Under the pieces are notes generated by a model. The model did not search any database. It worked only from the letters and a program-made list of their open reading frames with translations, and was not told the DNA's origin. Source: Myxococcus stipitatus (GTDB taxonomy: Bacteria; Myxococcota; Myxococcia; Myxococcales; Myxococcaceae). Taken from it: DNA of 64,000 nucleotides. Both the position numbers and the translations under genes were made by a program. The stretch lies in contig NZ_CP147913.1 in the NCBI RefSeq assembly GCF_037414475.1, positions 3,596,001 through 3,660,000 of the forward strand. Reading direction: 5' to 3'. Each line of letters opens with the position of its first letter. Position 1 is the stretch's first letter. Shown here piece after piece: positions 1-8,721 of the stretch.

Positions 1-209
1 AGACACTCGAAGTCCCCGCCTGGCCCGTGGAGGAAGTGGACCCCACGGGCGCGGGAGATTGCTTCCTCGCGGGCTTCACGTTGGGCCTGCTGCGCGCATG
101 GCCCTTGGCGCGCTGCGCGGAGTTGGCCAACTGGTTCGGCGCGCAGGCGGTGACCCAGGTCGGTGTGCCGACGCTCGACTTGTCGATGCTTCCCGCCACG
201 CTGCGGTGA
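1..209 (+). CDS. PfkB-family carbohydrate kinase, C-terminal end (partial)
   Basis: The 5' end lies outside the window. The reading frame enters at base 3 and runs to TGA at 207-209. The visible ~68 residues contain DPTGAGDCFLAGF, the C-terminal signature of PfkB/ribokinase-type sugar kinases. In this family the GAGD motif supplies the catalytic base (Asp) and forms the anion hole for ATP-dependent phosphorylation of a sugar hydroxyl. The substrate cannot be told from this fragment. The gene ends 17 bp before a convergent gene. The family call is secure; the exact kinase is unknown. Confidence 0.85.
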   Translation, partial: TLEVPAWPVEEVDPTGAGDCFLAGFTLGLLRAWPLARCAELANWFGAQAVTQVGVPTLDLSMLPATLR

Positions 210-226
210 AGCGGCACACCGTCGGC

Positions 227-889
227 CTAGAAGCGGCCTCCGAGCCCCATCACCATTCCGCCTTGAGTCACGGACACCAACGGTTGCACGTGGACCTCCG
301 ACGGGGCCGGAGCCGCGCTGTGCGCGGCATGAGACACCTCGTACCCCACGAAGGACCCTAGGATGGAACCCGCCAAGGCGGCCGTGGGGATGATGACGAA
401 GTCTCCCTTCTTCACGAGGAGCAGCGCTGTCACGGTGCCAGTCCCCGCGCCCAGCCCCGCGCCGAGGAGCGTTCCACCCCACGTCCCCTTTCCCCCCAGG
501 AGGTGGGCGCCCCACATGATGCCAATGGGCGCGCCCACCGTGGCGCCCACGAGAAAGCCCGCCGCGGCCTCATCGATACACGCGCCGATTCCCGAGCGGT
601 TCTGACACGCCCCATTGCCCACGGCGAAACCAGGAACCCCAAAGGCAAAGGAGGTCGCCGACATGGCGCCGAGCTCCACCAGGATGCGAGCGCTCGTGTG
701 AAGCACCGCGAGCGCCGCTGACTCGGACGAGGGCTCCAACTCCTGGGGCGAGGTGCTCGGTGGTTCGACCGGGAGGACTTCCGGGGGAACCGGGACCTCG
801 CTGTCCGCGAGCGCGAGGCCCGGGGTGAAGGACAACAGGGAGAACAACAACGGCGACATCCGCGAGAACCCGGCCCTGATTGCTTGCAT
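227..889 (-). CDS. Exported glycine-rich hydrophobic protein, unknown function
   Basis: The protein has about 220 residues from the ATG at 889 (MQAIRAGFSRM...). The reading frame stays open a further 96 codons upstream, but that part reads like non-coding GC-rich sequence, so I start at the methionine just before the signal peptide (hydrophobic core LLFSLLSF, cleavage likely after ALA). A Pro/Glu/Ser-rich linker follows. The C-terminal two thirds contain small-residue hydrophobic segments with GxxxG-like spacing, such as GGTLLGAGLGAGTG, suggesting a glycine-zipper membrane or outer-membrane protein. No catalytic motif is visible. No clear ribosome site precedes either candidate ATG (889 or 859). 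I do not recognise the family. Confidence 0.6.
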   Translation of the reverse strand: MQAIRAGFSRMSPLLFSLLSFTPGLALADSEVPVPPEVLPVEPPSTSPQELEPSSESAALAVLHTSARILVELGAMSATSFAFGVPGFAVGNGACQNRSGIGACIDEAAAGFLVGATVGAPIGIMWGAHLLGGKGTWGGTLLGAGLGAGTGTVTALLLVKKGDFVIIPTAALAGSILGSFVGYEVSHAAHSAAPAPSEVHVQPLVSVTQGGMVMGLGGRF

Positions 890-1263
890 GCGCGCGCGCC
901 GTTGCAAACAAGGCGCCTGTCCTCTGGCTCGAGAAGTCTCCAGCGAATACGCAGCGCAAGGGCATGAAGAAGGTTCGCGCGTGTGCACCTTCCTGCGCAG
1001 CCCTGTCCCATGTGCAGGTCCCTGCACAGCCTCACCCCAGGCGTGAAGCCGGTGCACGGGTTCGCTTCCGCCACCGACAAGGGAAGTGCCGGGCCCATGG
1101 CATGGCCTGCTCGTCGCGTCGCTGGCCACGGCTCCTTCGGAGCCCGCGATGAAGAACACGTCCGCCGAGGTGAACAACCCAGACGGCGTTCACTCGGGCA
1201 CGAAGAAGCCCCTCTCCCCGGGGCAGGGAAGAGGGGCTGGAACTTCAACGGCTCAAGACCGCG
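890..1263. other. Non-coding stretch between gyrA and an exported protein gene
   Basis: About 374 bp without a convincing gene. It holds the gyrA terminator hairpin (1208-1237). It also has a 7-bp perfect inverted repeat, TGTGCAG-GTCC-CTGCACA, at 1011-1028, about 120 bp upstream of the start at 889. That dyad could be an operator or a small hairpin. I see no clear sigma-70 promoter. Confidence 0.5.
1208..1237 (-). terminator. Rho-independent terminator of gyrA
   Basis: It lies 27 bp past the gyrA stop. GCCCCTCTCCC (1208-1218) pairs with GGGAAGAGGGGC (1226-1237) with one bulged base and a 7-nt loop. Read on the minus strand, the stem is followed by TTCTTCGTG, a short U-rich tract. Confidence 0.7.
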
Positions 1264-4050
1264 TCAGGCCTGGGGCTCCTCGGAGCCACCTCCCTCGGCC
1301 GGAGCCTCGGAGGCCTCGGGCGCGTCGGCGGGCGCGTCGGACTCGGTGCCCTCCGCGGACTCGGCGGCGGCCACGTCCGTGGCGCCCACCTCGGCGGCGG
1401 ACGCCTCCGACTCCTCCTCGGACTCCTCACCCTCGGGCAGCTTGGAGAGGGCCATGACCTTCTCCTGGTCGTTCTCCAGCGCAATCAACCGCACGCCCTG
1501 CGTGTTGCGGCCGATGACGGAGATCTCCTTCACCTTCATGCGGATGAGCATGCCGCCGTTGGTGACGAGCATCACCTCGTCCGACTCCTTCACCTGCACC
1601 ACGCCCACCACCTTGCCGTTCCGCTCGGTGGTCTTGATGTCGATGATGCCCTTGCCGCCACGGCCCTGCTGCCGGTACTCGGTCTCTTCCGTCCGCTTGC
1701 CGTAGCCGTTCTCCGTCACGGTGAGGATGGCGGAGCCCTGCTCCACCAGGTCGGCGCCCACCACCTCGTCGCCCTCCTCCAGCGTGATTCCCTTCACGCC
1801 GAAGGCCTGGCGGCCCATGGAGCGGACCTCCGACTCCGGGAACCGGATGCTCATGCCCGACGCCGTCGACAGCAGGATGTCCTTCGAGCCGTCGGTGATC
1901 ATCACCGCCACCAGCTCGTCCCCCTCGTCGATGCCCAACGCGATGATGCCGCTGGAGCGGACGTTCTCGAACGCGCTCAGGTCCGTGCGCTTCACCACGC
2001 CCTTCTTCGTCACGAAGAAGACGTAGCGGTTCTCGGGGAAGTCCCTCGTCACGAGAATCTGCGCCAGCCGCTCGCCCTCGCCGAACTGCACCAGGTTCAC
2101 CATGGCCTTGCCGCGCGACGTGCGGCTGGCCTGCGGAATCTGATGCACCTTGAGCGAGTACAGCTTGCCCTTGGTCGTAATCGGCATCAGGTACGCGTGG
2201 GTGCTGGCCACGAACAGCTTGCTGACGAAGTCGTCTTCCTTCGTCGCCGCGCCCGTCTTCCCGCGTCCACCGCGCTTCTGCGCCCGGTACTCCGACAGCG
2301 GCGAGCGCTTCACGTAACCGGTGTGGGACAGCGTGACCACCATCGTCTCCTCGGCGATGAGGTCCTCGCTGGTGATGTCGTCCACCGCGCCGATGATTTG
2401 CGTGCGGCGCTCGTCGCCGTAGCGCTGGCGGATGTCCATCAGCTCCGTCTTGATGACGTTGAGCAGGCTGCTCTCGTTGGCGAGGATGTCCTGGAGGCGA
2501 ATCACGTCGCGCACCAGGCCGATGAGCTCGCGGAACAGCTCCTCGCGCTGGAGGCCCGTGAGGCGCTGCAGCCGCATCTCGAGGATGTTCTGCGCCTGCT
2601 CCTGACTGAAGCCCGAGCCCTCGTACTTGTGCGCAAGCCCCTGGTACGCCGGCTCCTCGTTGCGCGCGCGCGAGACGAGCATCTCCATCTGCGCCTTGGC
2701 CTTCGCGTAGTCGATGCGCTGGAGGTTGGCGAAGCGCTCGTGCTCGTACAGCGCGGGCGACAGGATGTTCATCAGGCCCCAGCGCGCTTCGTCCGGGTCC
2801 TTCGACGCGCGGATGAGGCTGACCACCAGGTCGATGAGGTCCTGCGCGACGAGCAGGCCCTCGACGATGTGCATGCGCGCCAGCGCCTTGCGCAGCTCGA
2901 AGCGGCTGCGCCGCGTCACCACGTCGCGGCGGTGGGCGACGAAGCGGTCGAGCAGCTCCTTGAGGTTCAGCGTGCGCGGCTGCCCGCCGTCGATGGCCAG
3001 CATCACCGCGCCGAACGTCGTCTCCAGCGCCGTGGACTGGTACAGGTTGTTGAGCACCACCTGCGAAATCGCGTCGCGCTTGAGCTCGATGACGATGCGC
3101 ATGCCCTGACGGTCGCTCTCGTCACGGATGTCGCTGATGCCCTCCAGCTTCTTCTCGCGAACCAGCTCGGCGATCTTCTCGATGAGCCGGGCCTTGTTCA
3201 CCTGGTACGGAATCTCCGTGAAGATGATGGACTCGCGGTCCCCCTTCTTCGACGTCTCGATTTCCGAGCGCGCGCGCACCGTAATCTGCCCGCGCCCCGT
3301 CTCGTACGCGCGCAGGATGCCCTCGCGGCCGGTGATGAACGCGCCGGTGGGGAAGTCCGGGCCGGTGATGAACTCCATCAAGTCCCGGACGGTGCACGCC
3401 GGGTGGTCGATGAGGTGCAGCGTCCCGTTGATGACCTCGGTCATGTTGTGCGGCGGGATGTTGGTGGTCATGCCCACCGCGATGCCGCTGCTGCCGTTGA
3501 CCAGGAGGTTGGGGAACCGCGCGGGCAACACGAGCGGCTCCTCGAGGGAGTCGTCGTAGTTGGGGCCGAAGTCGACGGTCTCCTTGTCGATGTCCGACAG
3601 GAGCTCCTCCGCCAGGCGGTCCATGCGCGCTTCCGTGTAGCGCATGGCGGCGGGCATATCGCCGTCGACCGAGCCGAAGTTGCCCTGGCCGTCCACCAGG
3701 AGGTAGCGCAGGCTCCACGGCTGCGCCAGGCGCACCATGGCGTCGTACACCGACGAGTCACCGTGCGGGTGATACTTACCGATGACGTCACCGACCACGC
3801 GCGCGCTCTTCTTGTAGGGGCGGTTGTGGTAGTTCGCCAGGTCGTTCATCGCGAACAACACGCGGCGATGCACGGGCTTGAGGCCGTCGCGGACGTCAGG
3901 CAGCGCGCGGCCGATGATGACGGACATCGAGTAGTCGAGATACGAGCGCCGCATCTCGTCTTCGATGTTCACGGGAATGAGCTCTCCGGCGCCGTCGGGA
4001 GGCGGGGGCGCGGAGGGCGATGCCGGCTTGTCGGTGGTGTCGTCAGCCAT
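1264..4050 (-). CDS. gyrA: DNA gyrase subunit A
   Basis: The 928-residue GyrA is the breakage-reunion subunit of gyrase; with GyrB it introduces negative supercoils using ATP. The N-terminal domain carries the active-site tyrosine in AAMRYTE (Tyr138). The quinolone-determining loop [10 protein letters not shown] keeps Ser99 and Asp103, the residues equivalent to E. coli Ser83 and Asp87, so no classical resistance change is present. The C-terminal beta-pinwheel includes a GyrA-box-like QKRGGRGK, which in the family is needed for DNA wrapping. The protein ends in an acidic Glu/Ala/Ser-rich tail of about 50 residues; acidic tails tune supercoiling in some bacteria. The start is [10 protein letters not shown], with a Pro-rich leader of about 20 residues before the conserved IPVNIEDEM. 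It lies 249 bp downstream of a TPR gene on the same strand. Confidence 0.98.
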   Translation of the reverse strand: MADDTTDKPASPSAPPPPDGAGELIPVNIEDEMRRSYLDYSMSVIIGRALPDVRDGLKPVHRRVLFAMNDLANYHNRPYKKSARVVGDVIGKYHPHGDSSVYDAMVRLAQPWSLRYLLVDGQGNFGSVDGDMPAAMRYTEARMDRLAEELLSDIDKETVDFGPNYDDSLEEPLVLPARFPNLLVNGSSGIAVGMTTNIPPHNMTEVINGTLHLIDHPACTVRDLMEFITGPDFPTGAFITGREGILRAYETGRGQITVRARSEIETSKKGDRESIIFTEIPYQVNKARLIEKIAELVREKKLEGISDIRDESDRQGMRIVIELKRDAISQVVLNNLYQSTALETTFGAVMLAIDGGQPRTLNLKELLDRFVAHRRDVVTRRSRFELRKALARMHIVEGLLVAQDLIDLVVSLIRASKDPDEARWGLMNILSPALYEHERFANLQRIDYAKAKAQMEMLVSRARNEEPAYQGLAHKYEGSGFSQEQAQNILEMRLQRLTGLQREELFRELIGLVRDVIRLQDILANESSLLNVIKTELMDIRQRYGDERRTQIIGAVDDITSEDLIAEETMVVTLSHTGYVKRSPLSEYRAQKRGGRGKTGAATKEDDFVSKLFVASTHAYLMPITTKGKLYSLKVHQIPQASRTSRGKAMVNLVQFGEGERLAQILVTRDFPENRYVFFVTKKGVVKRTDLSAFENVRSSGIIALGIDEGDELVAVMITDGSKDILLSTASGMSIRFPESEVRSMGRQAFGVKGITLEEGDEVVGADLVEQGSAILTVTENGYGKRTEETEYRQQGRGGKGIIDIKTTERNGKVVGVVQVKESDEVMLVTNGGMLIRMKVKEISVIGRNTQGVRLIALENDQEKVMALSKLPEGEESEEESEASAAEVGATDVAAAESAEGTESDAPADAPEASEAPAEGGGSEEPQA

Positions 4051-4193
4051 GAGCTCTGAAGGTGTCGCGGAGGAGCCCCGCGAAGGGCCGCCATCCAGTG
4101 AGGGAGCGTTCGTAACCCCCGGATTTCCCTACGTCAACAAGGGAAACGCCCGGGTGATGGCCCCAAGGTCCAAGTGCTTCGAAAACAAGTCGC

Positions 4194-4215
4194 TGGGGCG
4201 CGAAAAAGCGCCCCA
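4194..4215. other. 8-bp perfect hairpin in the gyrA leader region
   Basis: TGGGGCGC (4194-4201), loop GAAAAA, GCGCCCCA (4208-4215). It lies between the stop of the TPR gene (4300) and the gyrA start (4050), both on the minus strand. It may terminate the upstream gene or be an attenuator-like element in the gyrA leader. No long U tract follows the stem. Confidence 0.4.
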
Positions 4216-4299
4216 TACTGAACGCTCGAACACCCTGTTTTCAGCCCGTTTCCGGGCCAGGAAAATCATACCCCCGCGAGCCCGGACGGAGGGCTGATT

Positions 4300-5019
4300 T
4301 CAAGCGGGGCGCAGGGGGGCGGCCAGGCGCTCGGCCTCGGTGCCGATGGGGCCGTTCGGGTCCTTGGCCCGGGCCTTCTCGAAGGCCGCGAGCGCGCCCT
4401 CGCGGTCGCCCTTGAGCTTGAGGGCCACGCCCACGTTGAGGTGCGCGGAGGCCAGGTCGCGGTCCATGGCGACGGCCTCGCGGAACAGCGCCAGGGCCTG
4501 GTCCACGTCGCCCGACAAGAGGGCCTCCTTGCCGGCCTGGACGCGCTTCTCCGCGTCGTTCACCAGCTCCACCTGGAAGACACTCCCGCCCACCACGTTG
4601 GCGATGAGCACGCGCAGGATGCCGCCCCAGTAGAACGTGAGGCCCTCGGCGGCGACGACCGCCGCGAGCGGGAGGTCGGGCAGCAGCTGCTTGCCGCGGA
4701 ACTTGAACCGCACGCGGGTGTAGCGGCCCTTGTTGGCCCAGTGCACCACCTCGCCCTGGAGCTTGCGCAGCCCTTCCTCCATGCGCTTGGGGTCGATTTC
4801 GAACGGGAGCACCCGGCCCGACCCCTCGTCTCCCGAGGGCAGGGCCTTGGGGCCTGTGTCCATGGGCGTGTCGTCGAAGACAGGCTCGGCCTCCAGGACG
4901 GGAATCGGCGGCTCGGCGCGGGAGGGCTTCGCCTTGCTCTTCCTGGGGGCGGCGGAGCGGGCGGCGGGCTTCTTCACCTTCAGCTTCGTGGCGGGCTTGC
5001 GGGAGGTGCTCTTGGCCAT
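4300..5019 (-). CDS. TPR-repeat protein with basic Lys/Ala/Pro tail
   Basis: The start is taken at ATG 5019 because AAGGTG lies six bases upstream; an in-frame ATG at 5025 directly abuts that site. The 239-residue protein opens with a strongly basic Lys/Ala/Pro stretch (KKPAARSAAPRKSKAKPS) like a histone-H1 tail, which could bind nucleic acid or acidic partners. A central segment of about 100 residues (ILPFEIDPK-like start to VFQVELVND) is unrecognised. The C-terminus has two TPR units (ALLSGDVDQALALFREAV and NVGVALKLKGDREGALAAF). No signal peptide is seen, so it is probably cytoplasmic. It is divergent from the peptidase gene at 5189. The TPR assignment is firm; the role is unknown. Confidence 0.75.
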   Translation of the reverse strand: MAKSTSRKPATKLKVKKPAARSAAPRKSKAKPSRAEPPIPVLEAEPVFDDTPMDTGPKALPSGDEGSGRVLPFEIDPKRMEEGLRKLQGEVVHWANKGRYTRVRFKFRGKQLLPDLPLAAVVAAEGLTFYWGGILRVLIANVVGGSVFQVELVNDAEKRVQAGKEALLSGDVDQALALFREAVAMDRDLASAHLNVGVALKLKGDREGALAAFEKARAKDPNGPIGTEAERLAAPLRPA

Positions 5020-5188
5020 GGTCATCACCTTAAACGAGCCACGGCGCCGACGCTTGCGTCCACGGGGTTGTCTGGACTGGCCGGGTGCTTCTTCACGCGG
5101 GCCCGACAGGACTTCACACGGGGGCGGTCCTCGTCGGGAGCGGGCTCGGGGATGATGGGCTTCCCCCCTCGCAAGGACCTTCTGACGC

Positions 5189-6553
5189 ATGAGACGCGCC
5201 CGGCCCGCCCTGCTCTCCGCCCTGCTCCTCGCCGCGCCCCTGGCGAGCGCGGCGGGCGCCGACCCCGTTGTCACCGGCGACCCCTGGCCCCGCATCCGCA
5301 AGGAGCGAATCCAGAAGCTGCTGCCCCAGGCCATGGCGCGCGCCGACGTGGACGCGTGGGTGGTGTTCTGCCGGGAGAATGACAACGACCCGCTGGCCCA
5401 CCACGTCGGCGGAGAGAACGCGGGAGGCACCGCGGCCTTCCTGTTCTTGAGGCAGGGCGGCACGGTGCGCTCCCTGGCGCTGTCTCCGGTGAGCGAGGCC
5501 ACCGCGCTGCGCGAAGTGGCGCCGATGGATGAAGTCATCGCGCTGGAGCGGGGCCAGGACCTGTATGCGCAGGTGGCCTCGAGGCTCGCCGCGGCGAAGC
5601 CCGCGCGCATCGCCATCAACGCGTCATCGGCCGTGACGGTGGCGGATGGCTTGTCCTCCTCGCAGCGCGCCGCGCTGGAGAAGGCGCTGTCCGCCGCCCT
5701 GCGCAAGAAGCTGGTGTCGTCCGAGGACGTCGTCTCCGAGTGGCTGTCCGTGAAGCTGCCCGAGGAGGTGGACATCCTCCGCAAGGCCGCCGCCATCACC
5801 GCGCAGTTGGAGGTCGAGGCGTACCGCACGGTGGTGCCGGGCAAGACGCGAGACTCGGACGTGGCGCGTTTCCTCAAGAAGCGCATGGCGGAGCTGGGCG
5901 TGGGGGACGCGTGGGCACCGGACCAGAACCCCGCCGTCAACAGTGGCCCGCTGCGCGGACACACCCACGCCACCGAGCGCGTGATTCAACCCGGTGACTT
6001 CATCCAGACGGACTTCGGCATCCGCGTGGGTGGCATGTGGGTCACCGACATCCAGCGCTTCGCCTACGTGCTGGCCCCGGGTCAGACGCAGCCGCCACCG
6101 GAGGCGATGGACCGCTGGGAGAAGGGCAAGAAGGGCAACCGCGTCGCCCTGGCCGCGCTCAAGCCCGGCGTCACGGGATGGGACGTGGACAAGGCCCAGC
6201 GCGTCTGGATGCACGAAGCCGGCTCCGAGCCCATGTCCATGTTCGGCACCGGCCACCCCGTGGGTTACTGGGCCCACGACGTGGGGCCCGCGCTCTCCGG
6301 AGGAATGAAGGAGAAGCCCTCGCGGGGACAGGCCGCCCGCATCGTGCGGCCCGGACAGGTGTTCGCGTTCGATGGTTTCTTCGCGTGGAAGGACGGCGGG
6401 CCGGACTCGCTGCGCGTCATCTCCGTGGAGGAGATGGCCGTCGTCACCGACACCGGCGCGGAGTACCTGATTCCTCCTCAGGAAGACCTGGTGCTCATTC
6501 CGTCACCAGACACCCAGGGGCCCGCCCGACCCGTGGCACCCGCGCCGCGCTGA
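5189..6553 (+). CDS. Exported M24-family metallopeptidase (Xaa-Pro aminopeptidase/prolidase type)
   Basis: 454 residues with an N-terminal signal peptide (ALLSALLLAAPLASA). AAGGA lies 11 bp before the ATG. The N-terminal half resembles a creatinase/prolidase N-domain and the C-terminal half is a pita-bread M24 domain. Expected metal ligands are visible: Asp275 (QTDFGI), Asp287 (VTDIQRF), His356 (GTGHPVGYWAHD) and Glu414 (VEEMAVV). The remaining ligand, usually Glu in an xIEPG context, aligns with Asp395 (FAFDGF), an unusual substitution. The family removes N-terminal residues next to proline or hydrolyses related bonds using a two-metal centre. The signal peptide places the enzyme in the periplasm or outside. 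Its substrate is unknown, and activity should not be assumed given the altered ligand. Confidence 0.85.
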   Translation: MRRARPALLSALLLAAPLASAAGADPVVTGDPWPRIRKERIQKLLPQAMARADVDAWVVFCRENDNDPLAHHVGGENAGGTAAFLFLRQGGTVRSLALSPVSEATALREVAPMDEVIALERGQDLYAQVASRLAAAKPARIAINASSAVTVADGLSSSQRAALEKALSAALRKKLVSSEDVVSEWLSVKLPEEVDILRKAAAITAQLEVEAYRTVVPGKTRDSDVARFLKKRMAELGVGDAWAPDQNPAVNSGPLRGHTHATERVIQPGDFIQTDFGIRVGGMWVTDIQRFAYVLAPGQTQPPPEAMDRWEKGKKGNRVALAALKPGVTGWDVDKAQRVWMHEAGSEPMSMFGTGHPVGYWAHDVGPALSGGMKEKPSRGQAARIVRPGQVFAFDGFFAWKDGGPDSLRVISVEEMAVVTDTGAEYLIPPQEDLVLIPSPDTQGPARPVAPAPR

Positions 6554-6631
6554 TGTCACGGATGTTTCACGCCCTACTCTCCCGGCGGGCTGGACTCGTA
6601 GGATGTGTCCAGCCAACCGGGAGCGCTCGCG

Positions 6632-7000
6632 ATGCAGACGGTGCTGGTGATTGACGATGATGTGTTCGTGCTCTCGATGGTGACGGACATCCTTCACAGC
6701 GCGGGCTACGCGGTGGTGAAGGTGCAGTCGCCGGATGACGCCTTCAAGCTGGACCTGACCCAGGTCTCCGCCATCCTCTGCGACTACAACATGCCGCAGA
6801 TGAATGGCGCCGACGTGCTCATCGCCATGCGGGAGCTGAAGGAGTGCAACGCGCCCTTCATCTTCCTCACGGGGCATGAGCAGCTCGACGACCTGCTCTC
6901 CGTCGCCATCCGCTATGGCGCGGAGCTCTTGCCCAAGCCCATCCATCCGGTGGAGCTGATCCGCCTGTTGGTGAAGCAGCTCGCCACCGCCGCGGCGTGA
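6632..7000 (+). CDS. Stand-alone response regulator receiver protein
   Basis: A single CheY-like receiver of 122 residues without an output domain. It shows the acidic pocket (VIDDD), phosphoacceptor Asp (ILCDYNMP), switch Thr (FLTGH) and conserved Lys (LPKPI), so it should accept phosphate from a histidine kinase. ATG 6632 is preferred, with a CGGGAG motif about 10 bp upstream; an in-frame GTG at 6605 would add nine residues. No kinase is adjacent. It is followed after 3 bp by the convergent thioesterase gene. It probably acts by protein-protein interaction. Confidence 0.9.
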   Translation: MQTVLVIDDDVFVLSMVTDILHSAGYAVVKVQSPDDAFKLDLTQVSAILCDYNMPQMNGADVLIAMRELKECNAPFIFLTGHEQLDDLLSVAIRYGAELLPKPIHPVELIRLLVKQLATAAA

Positions 7001-7003
7001 GGC

Positions 7004-7807
7004 TCAGCCCATCACCGCGAAGAGCTGCCGGCACTGCGCCAGCAGCACGCCGTCTTCCGTCCACAGCTGTTGGAAGTCCTCCGCGTACCCCTGTCCCGCC
7101 TGACGCGAGCGTCCCGTGCGCAGGAAGTGGGCGTCCGGCGCGAGCCCCGGCCGGGGAAACGCGTGGAAGAAGTGGATGGTGAAGTCCACGGTGGCGGCGG
7201 GGCGGAAGCCATCCACGCGCGAGAGCACCGAGGGCGGATACGCGTCCATCAATCCCACGCACAGCGGCGCGTCCAGCACCGTGGGGTCGCGCGGGCGCAG
7301 CCAGCCGCCCGTCTCCGCGATGTCCGCTCCGGAGTACGGCGCCGAGCCCAGGCAGTAGCGGTACTCGAAGAAGCGGCAGAAGTCCGGCATGGGGACGTCG
7401 TCGGGAATCGAGGGCACCTCGTGCGGACGAGGCACCGGCGGCGGCGTCATCTCCTGATACTCGATGGCGCCTCCGCGCGCGGCGCCGAACGTCGCGCTGC
7501 CCAGGGCCACCACGCCCGACGCGTTCTCCACGCGCACCGTGGCGTGTGTCACCAGCTTCCCCGCCCGTTCGATGCGCGTCACGACGTGTGCATCTCCCTC
7601 CACCGCGGGCGAGCAGAAGTGCATCGTGAAGGAGCGCACCGGCCGCGACGCATCCCCCAACGTGTGCTCCAACGCGCGCATGGCGGTACCCGCGACGATG
7701 CCACCGTAGGCGCCCCGGCCCTGGTACCAGGGCGCGGTGAAGCGGATGAGGTAGCGATGAGGCTCGAGCGGTTCGGGCGTGGAGGCGGCGAGGAAGGCGG
7801 CGGTCAT
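7004..7807 (-). CDS. Acyl-CoA thioesterase-like double hotdog protein
   Basis: About 267 residues from ATG 7807; an in-frame GTG at 7819 gives four more. The pattern fits the TesB-like acyl-CoA thioesterase family with two tandem hotdog folds. The first begins WYQGRGAYGG and contains SFTMHFCSPAVEG, with a basic RIERAGKLVTHATV strand; the second contains PAATVDFTIHFF. Family members hydrolyse acyl-CoA to free fatty acid and CoA. Chain-length preference cannot be read from the sequence. It is convergent with the receiver gene and divergent from nothing nearby; ung lies 72 bp upstream on the same strand, so the two may be co-transcribed. Confidence 0.75.
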   Translation of the reverse strand: MTAAFLAASTPEPLEPHRYLIRFTAPWYQGRGAYGGIVAGTAMRALEHTLGDASRPVRSFTMHFCSPAVEGDAHVVTRIERAGKLVTHATVRVENASGVVALGSATFGAARGGAIEYQEMTPPPVPRPHEVPSIPDDVPMPDFCRFFEYRYCLGSAPYSGADIAETGGWLRPRDPTVLDAPLCVGLMDAYPPSVLSRVDGFRPAATVDFTIHFFHAFPRPGLAPDAHFLRTGRSRQAGQGYAEDFQQLWTEDGVLLAQCRQLFAVMG

Positions 7808-7879
7808 GTCGCGGCGCACCGTATCAAGCCGCCCCCTGGGACGGGGGCGGTCCGAAGCGGCCAGCCCGGCGACCGCGTG

Positions 7880-8557
7880 TCACCGCGACAGGCGCCAGTC
7901 CACGGGAGCGCGGCCCTTTGACTCCAGGGCCTGGTTCACCGCACTGAACGGCTTGCTGCCGAAGAAGCCGCTCTTGGCCGACAGCGGTGAGGGGTGCGTG
8001 CCCTCGATGACGACGTGGCGACTGGCGTCGATGAGCTTCTTCTTCTTCTGCGCGTACTTGCCCCACAGCAGGAACACCACGGGGTCTGTCTTGGCGCTCA
8101 CCGCGCGGATGACCGCGTCCGTGAAGTCCTCCCAGCCGTGGCCCGCGTGGCTGTTGGGCTCCGCCTGGCGCACCGTCAGCACCGCGTTGAGCAGGAGCAC
8201 GCCCTGCTGCGCCCACGCAATCAGCGAGCCGTCCTTGGGACGGGGCACCTTCACGTCCGTCTCCAGCTCCTTGAAGATGTTCACCAGCGAGGGCGGCGGC
8301 GTCACCCCGGGCTGCACGGAGAACGCCAGCCCGTGGGCCTGTCCGGGCCCGTGGTACGGGTCCTGCCCCAGGAGCAGCACCTTCACGTCGGCATAGGGCG
8401 TCAGCCGGAAGGCGGAGAACAGGTCCTCCTCCGAGGGGAAGACGGTGGCGGACTTGCGCTCCTTCTCCACGAAGCGCTCCAGTTCGTGGAACGAGGGCGA
8501 GTCCAGCGCGCCGGCCAGCACCTCTCTCCAATCCTTCGGCAACCCGTCCTGCAACAT
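7880..8557 (-). CDS. ung: Uracil-DNA glycosylase (family 1)
   Basis: The 225-residue enzyme excises uracil from DNA as the first step of base-excision repair. The water-activating loop GQDPYHG (64-70) includes the catalytic Asp66, and the leucine-intercalation loop HPSPLSA begins at His188; both match family 1 exactly. Uracil pocket residues in LLLNAVLTV are also present. I start at MLQDGLPKDW because this aligns with the usual N-terminus of the family; an in-frame ATG at 8590 would add 11 residues. It is transcribed away from the cpaF-like gene at 8722. Confidence 0.96.
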   Translation of the reverse strand: MLQDGLPKDWREVLAGALDSPSFHELERFVEKERKSATVFPSEEDLFSAFRLTPYADVKVLLLGQDPYHGPGQAHGLAFSVQPGVTPPPSLVNIFKELETDVKVPRPKDGSLIAWAQQGVLLLNAVLTVRQAEPNSHAGHGWEDFTDAVIRAVSAKTDPVVFLLWGKYAQKKKKLIDASRHVVIEGTHPSPLSAKSGFFGSKPFSAVNQALESKGRAPVDWRLSR

Positions 8558-8721
8558 GGCGTCTTCCTCCCCGGCCAAGACCGGGCGCATTGAAACACTC
8601 CCCGCGCGTGCGGCCCACCCCTTTCACCTGCCTGCCCAGGGGGCGGCGGCCCCGCGGGAAGCACTCAGGTGGGACGGGTTCTTGGGGGGAAGGCACAGGC
8701 CGCGCTAGCCTGTGCGGCGCC

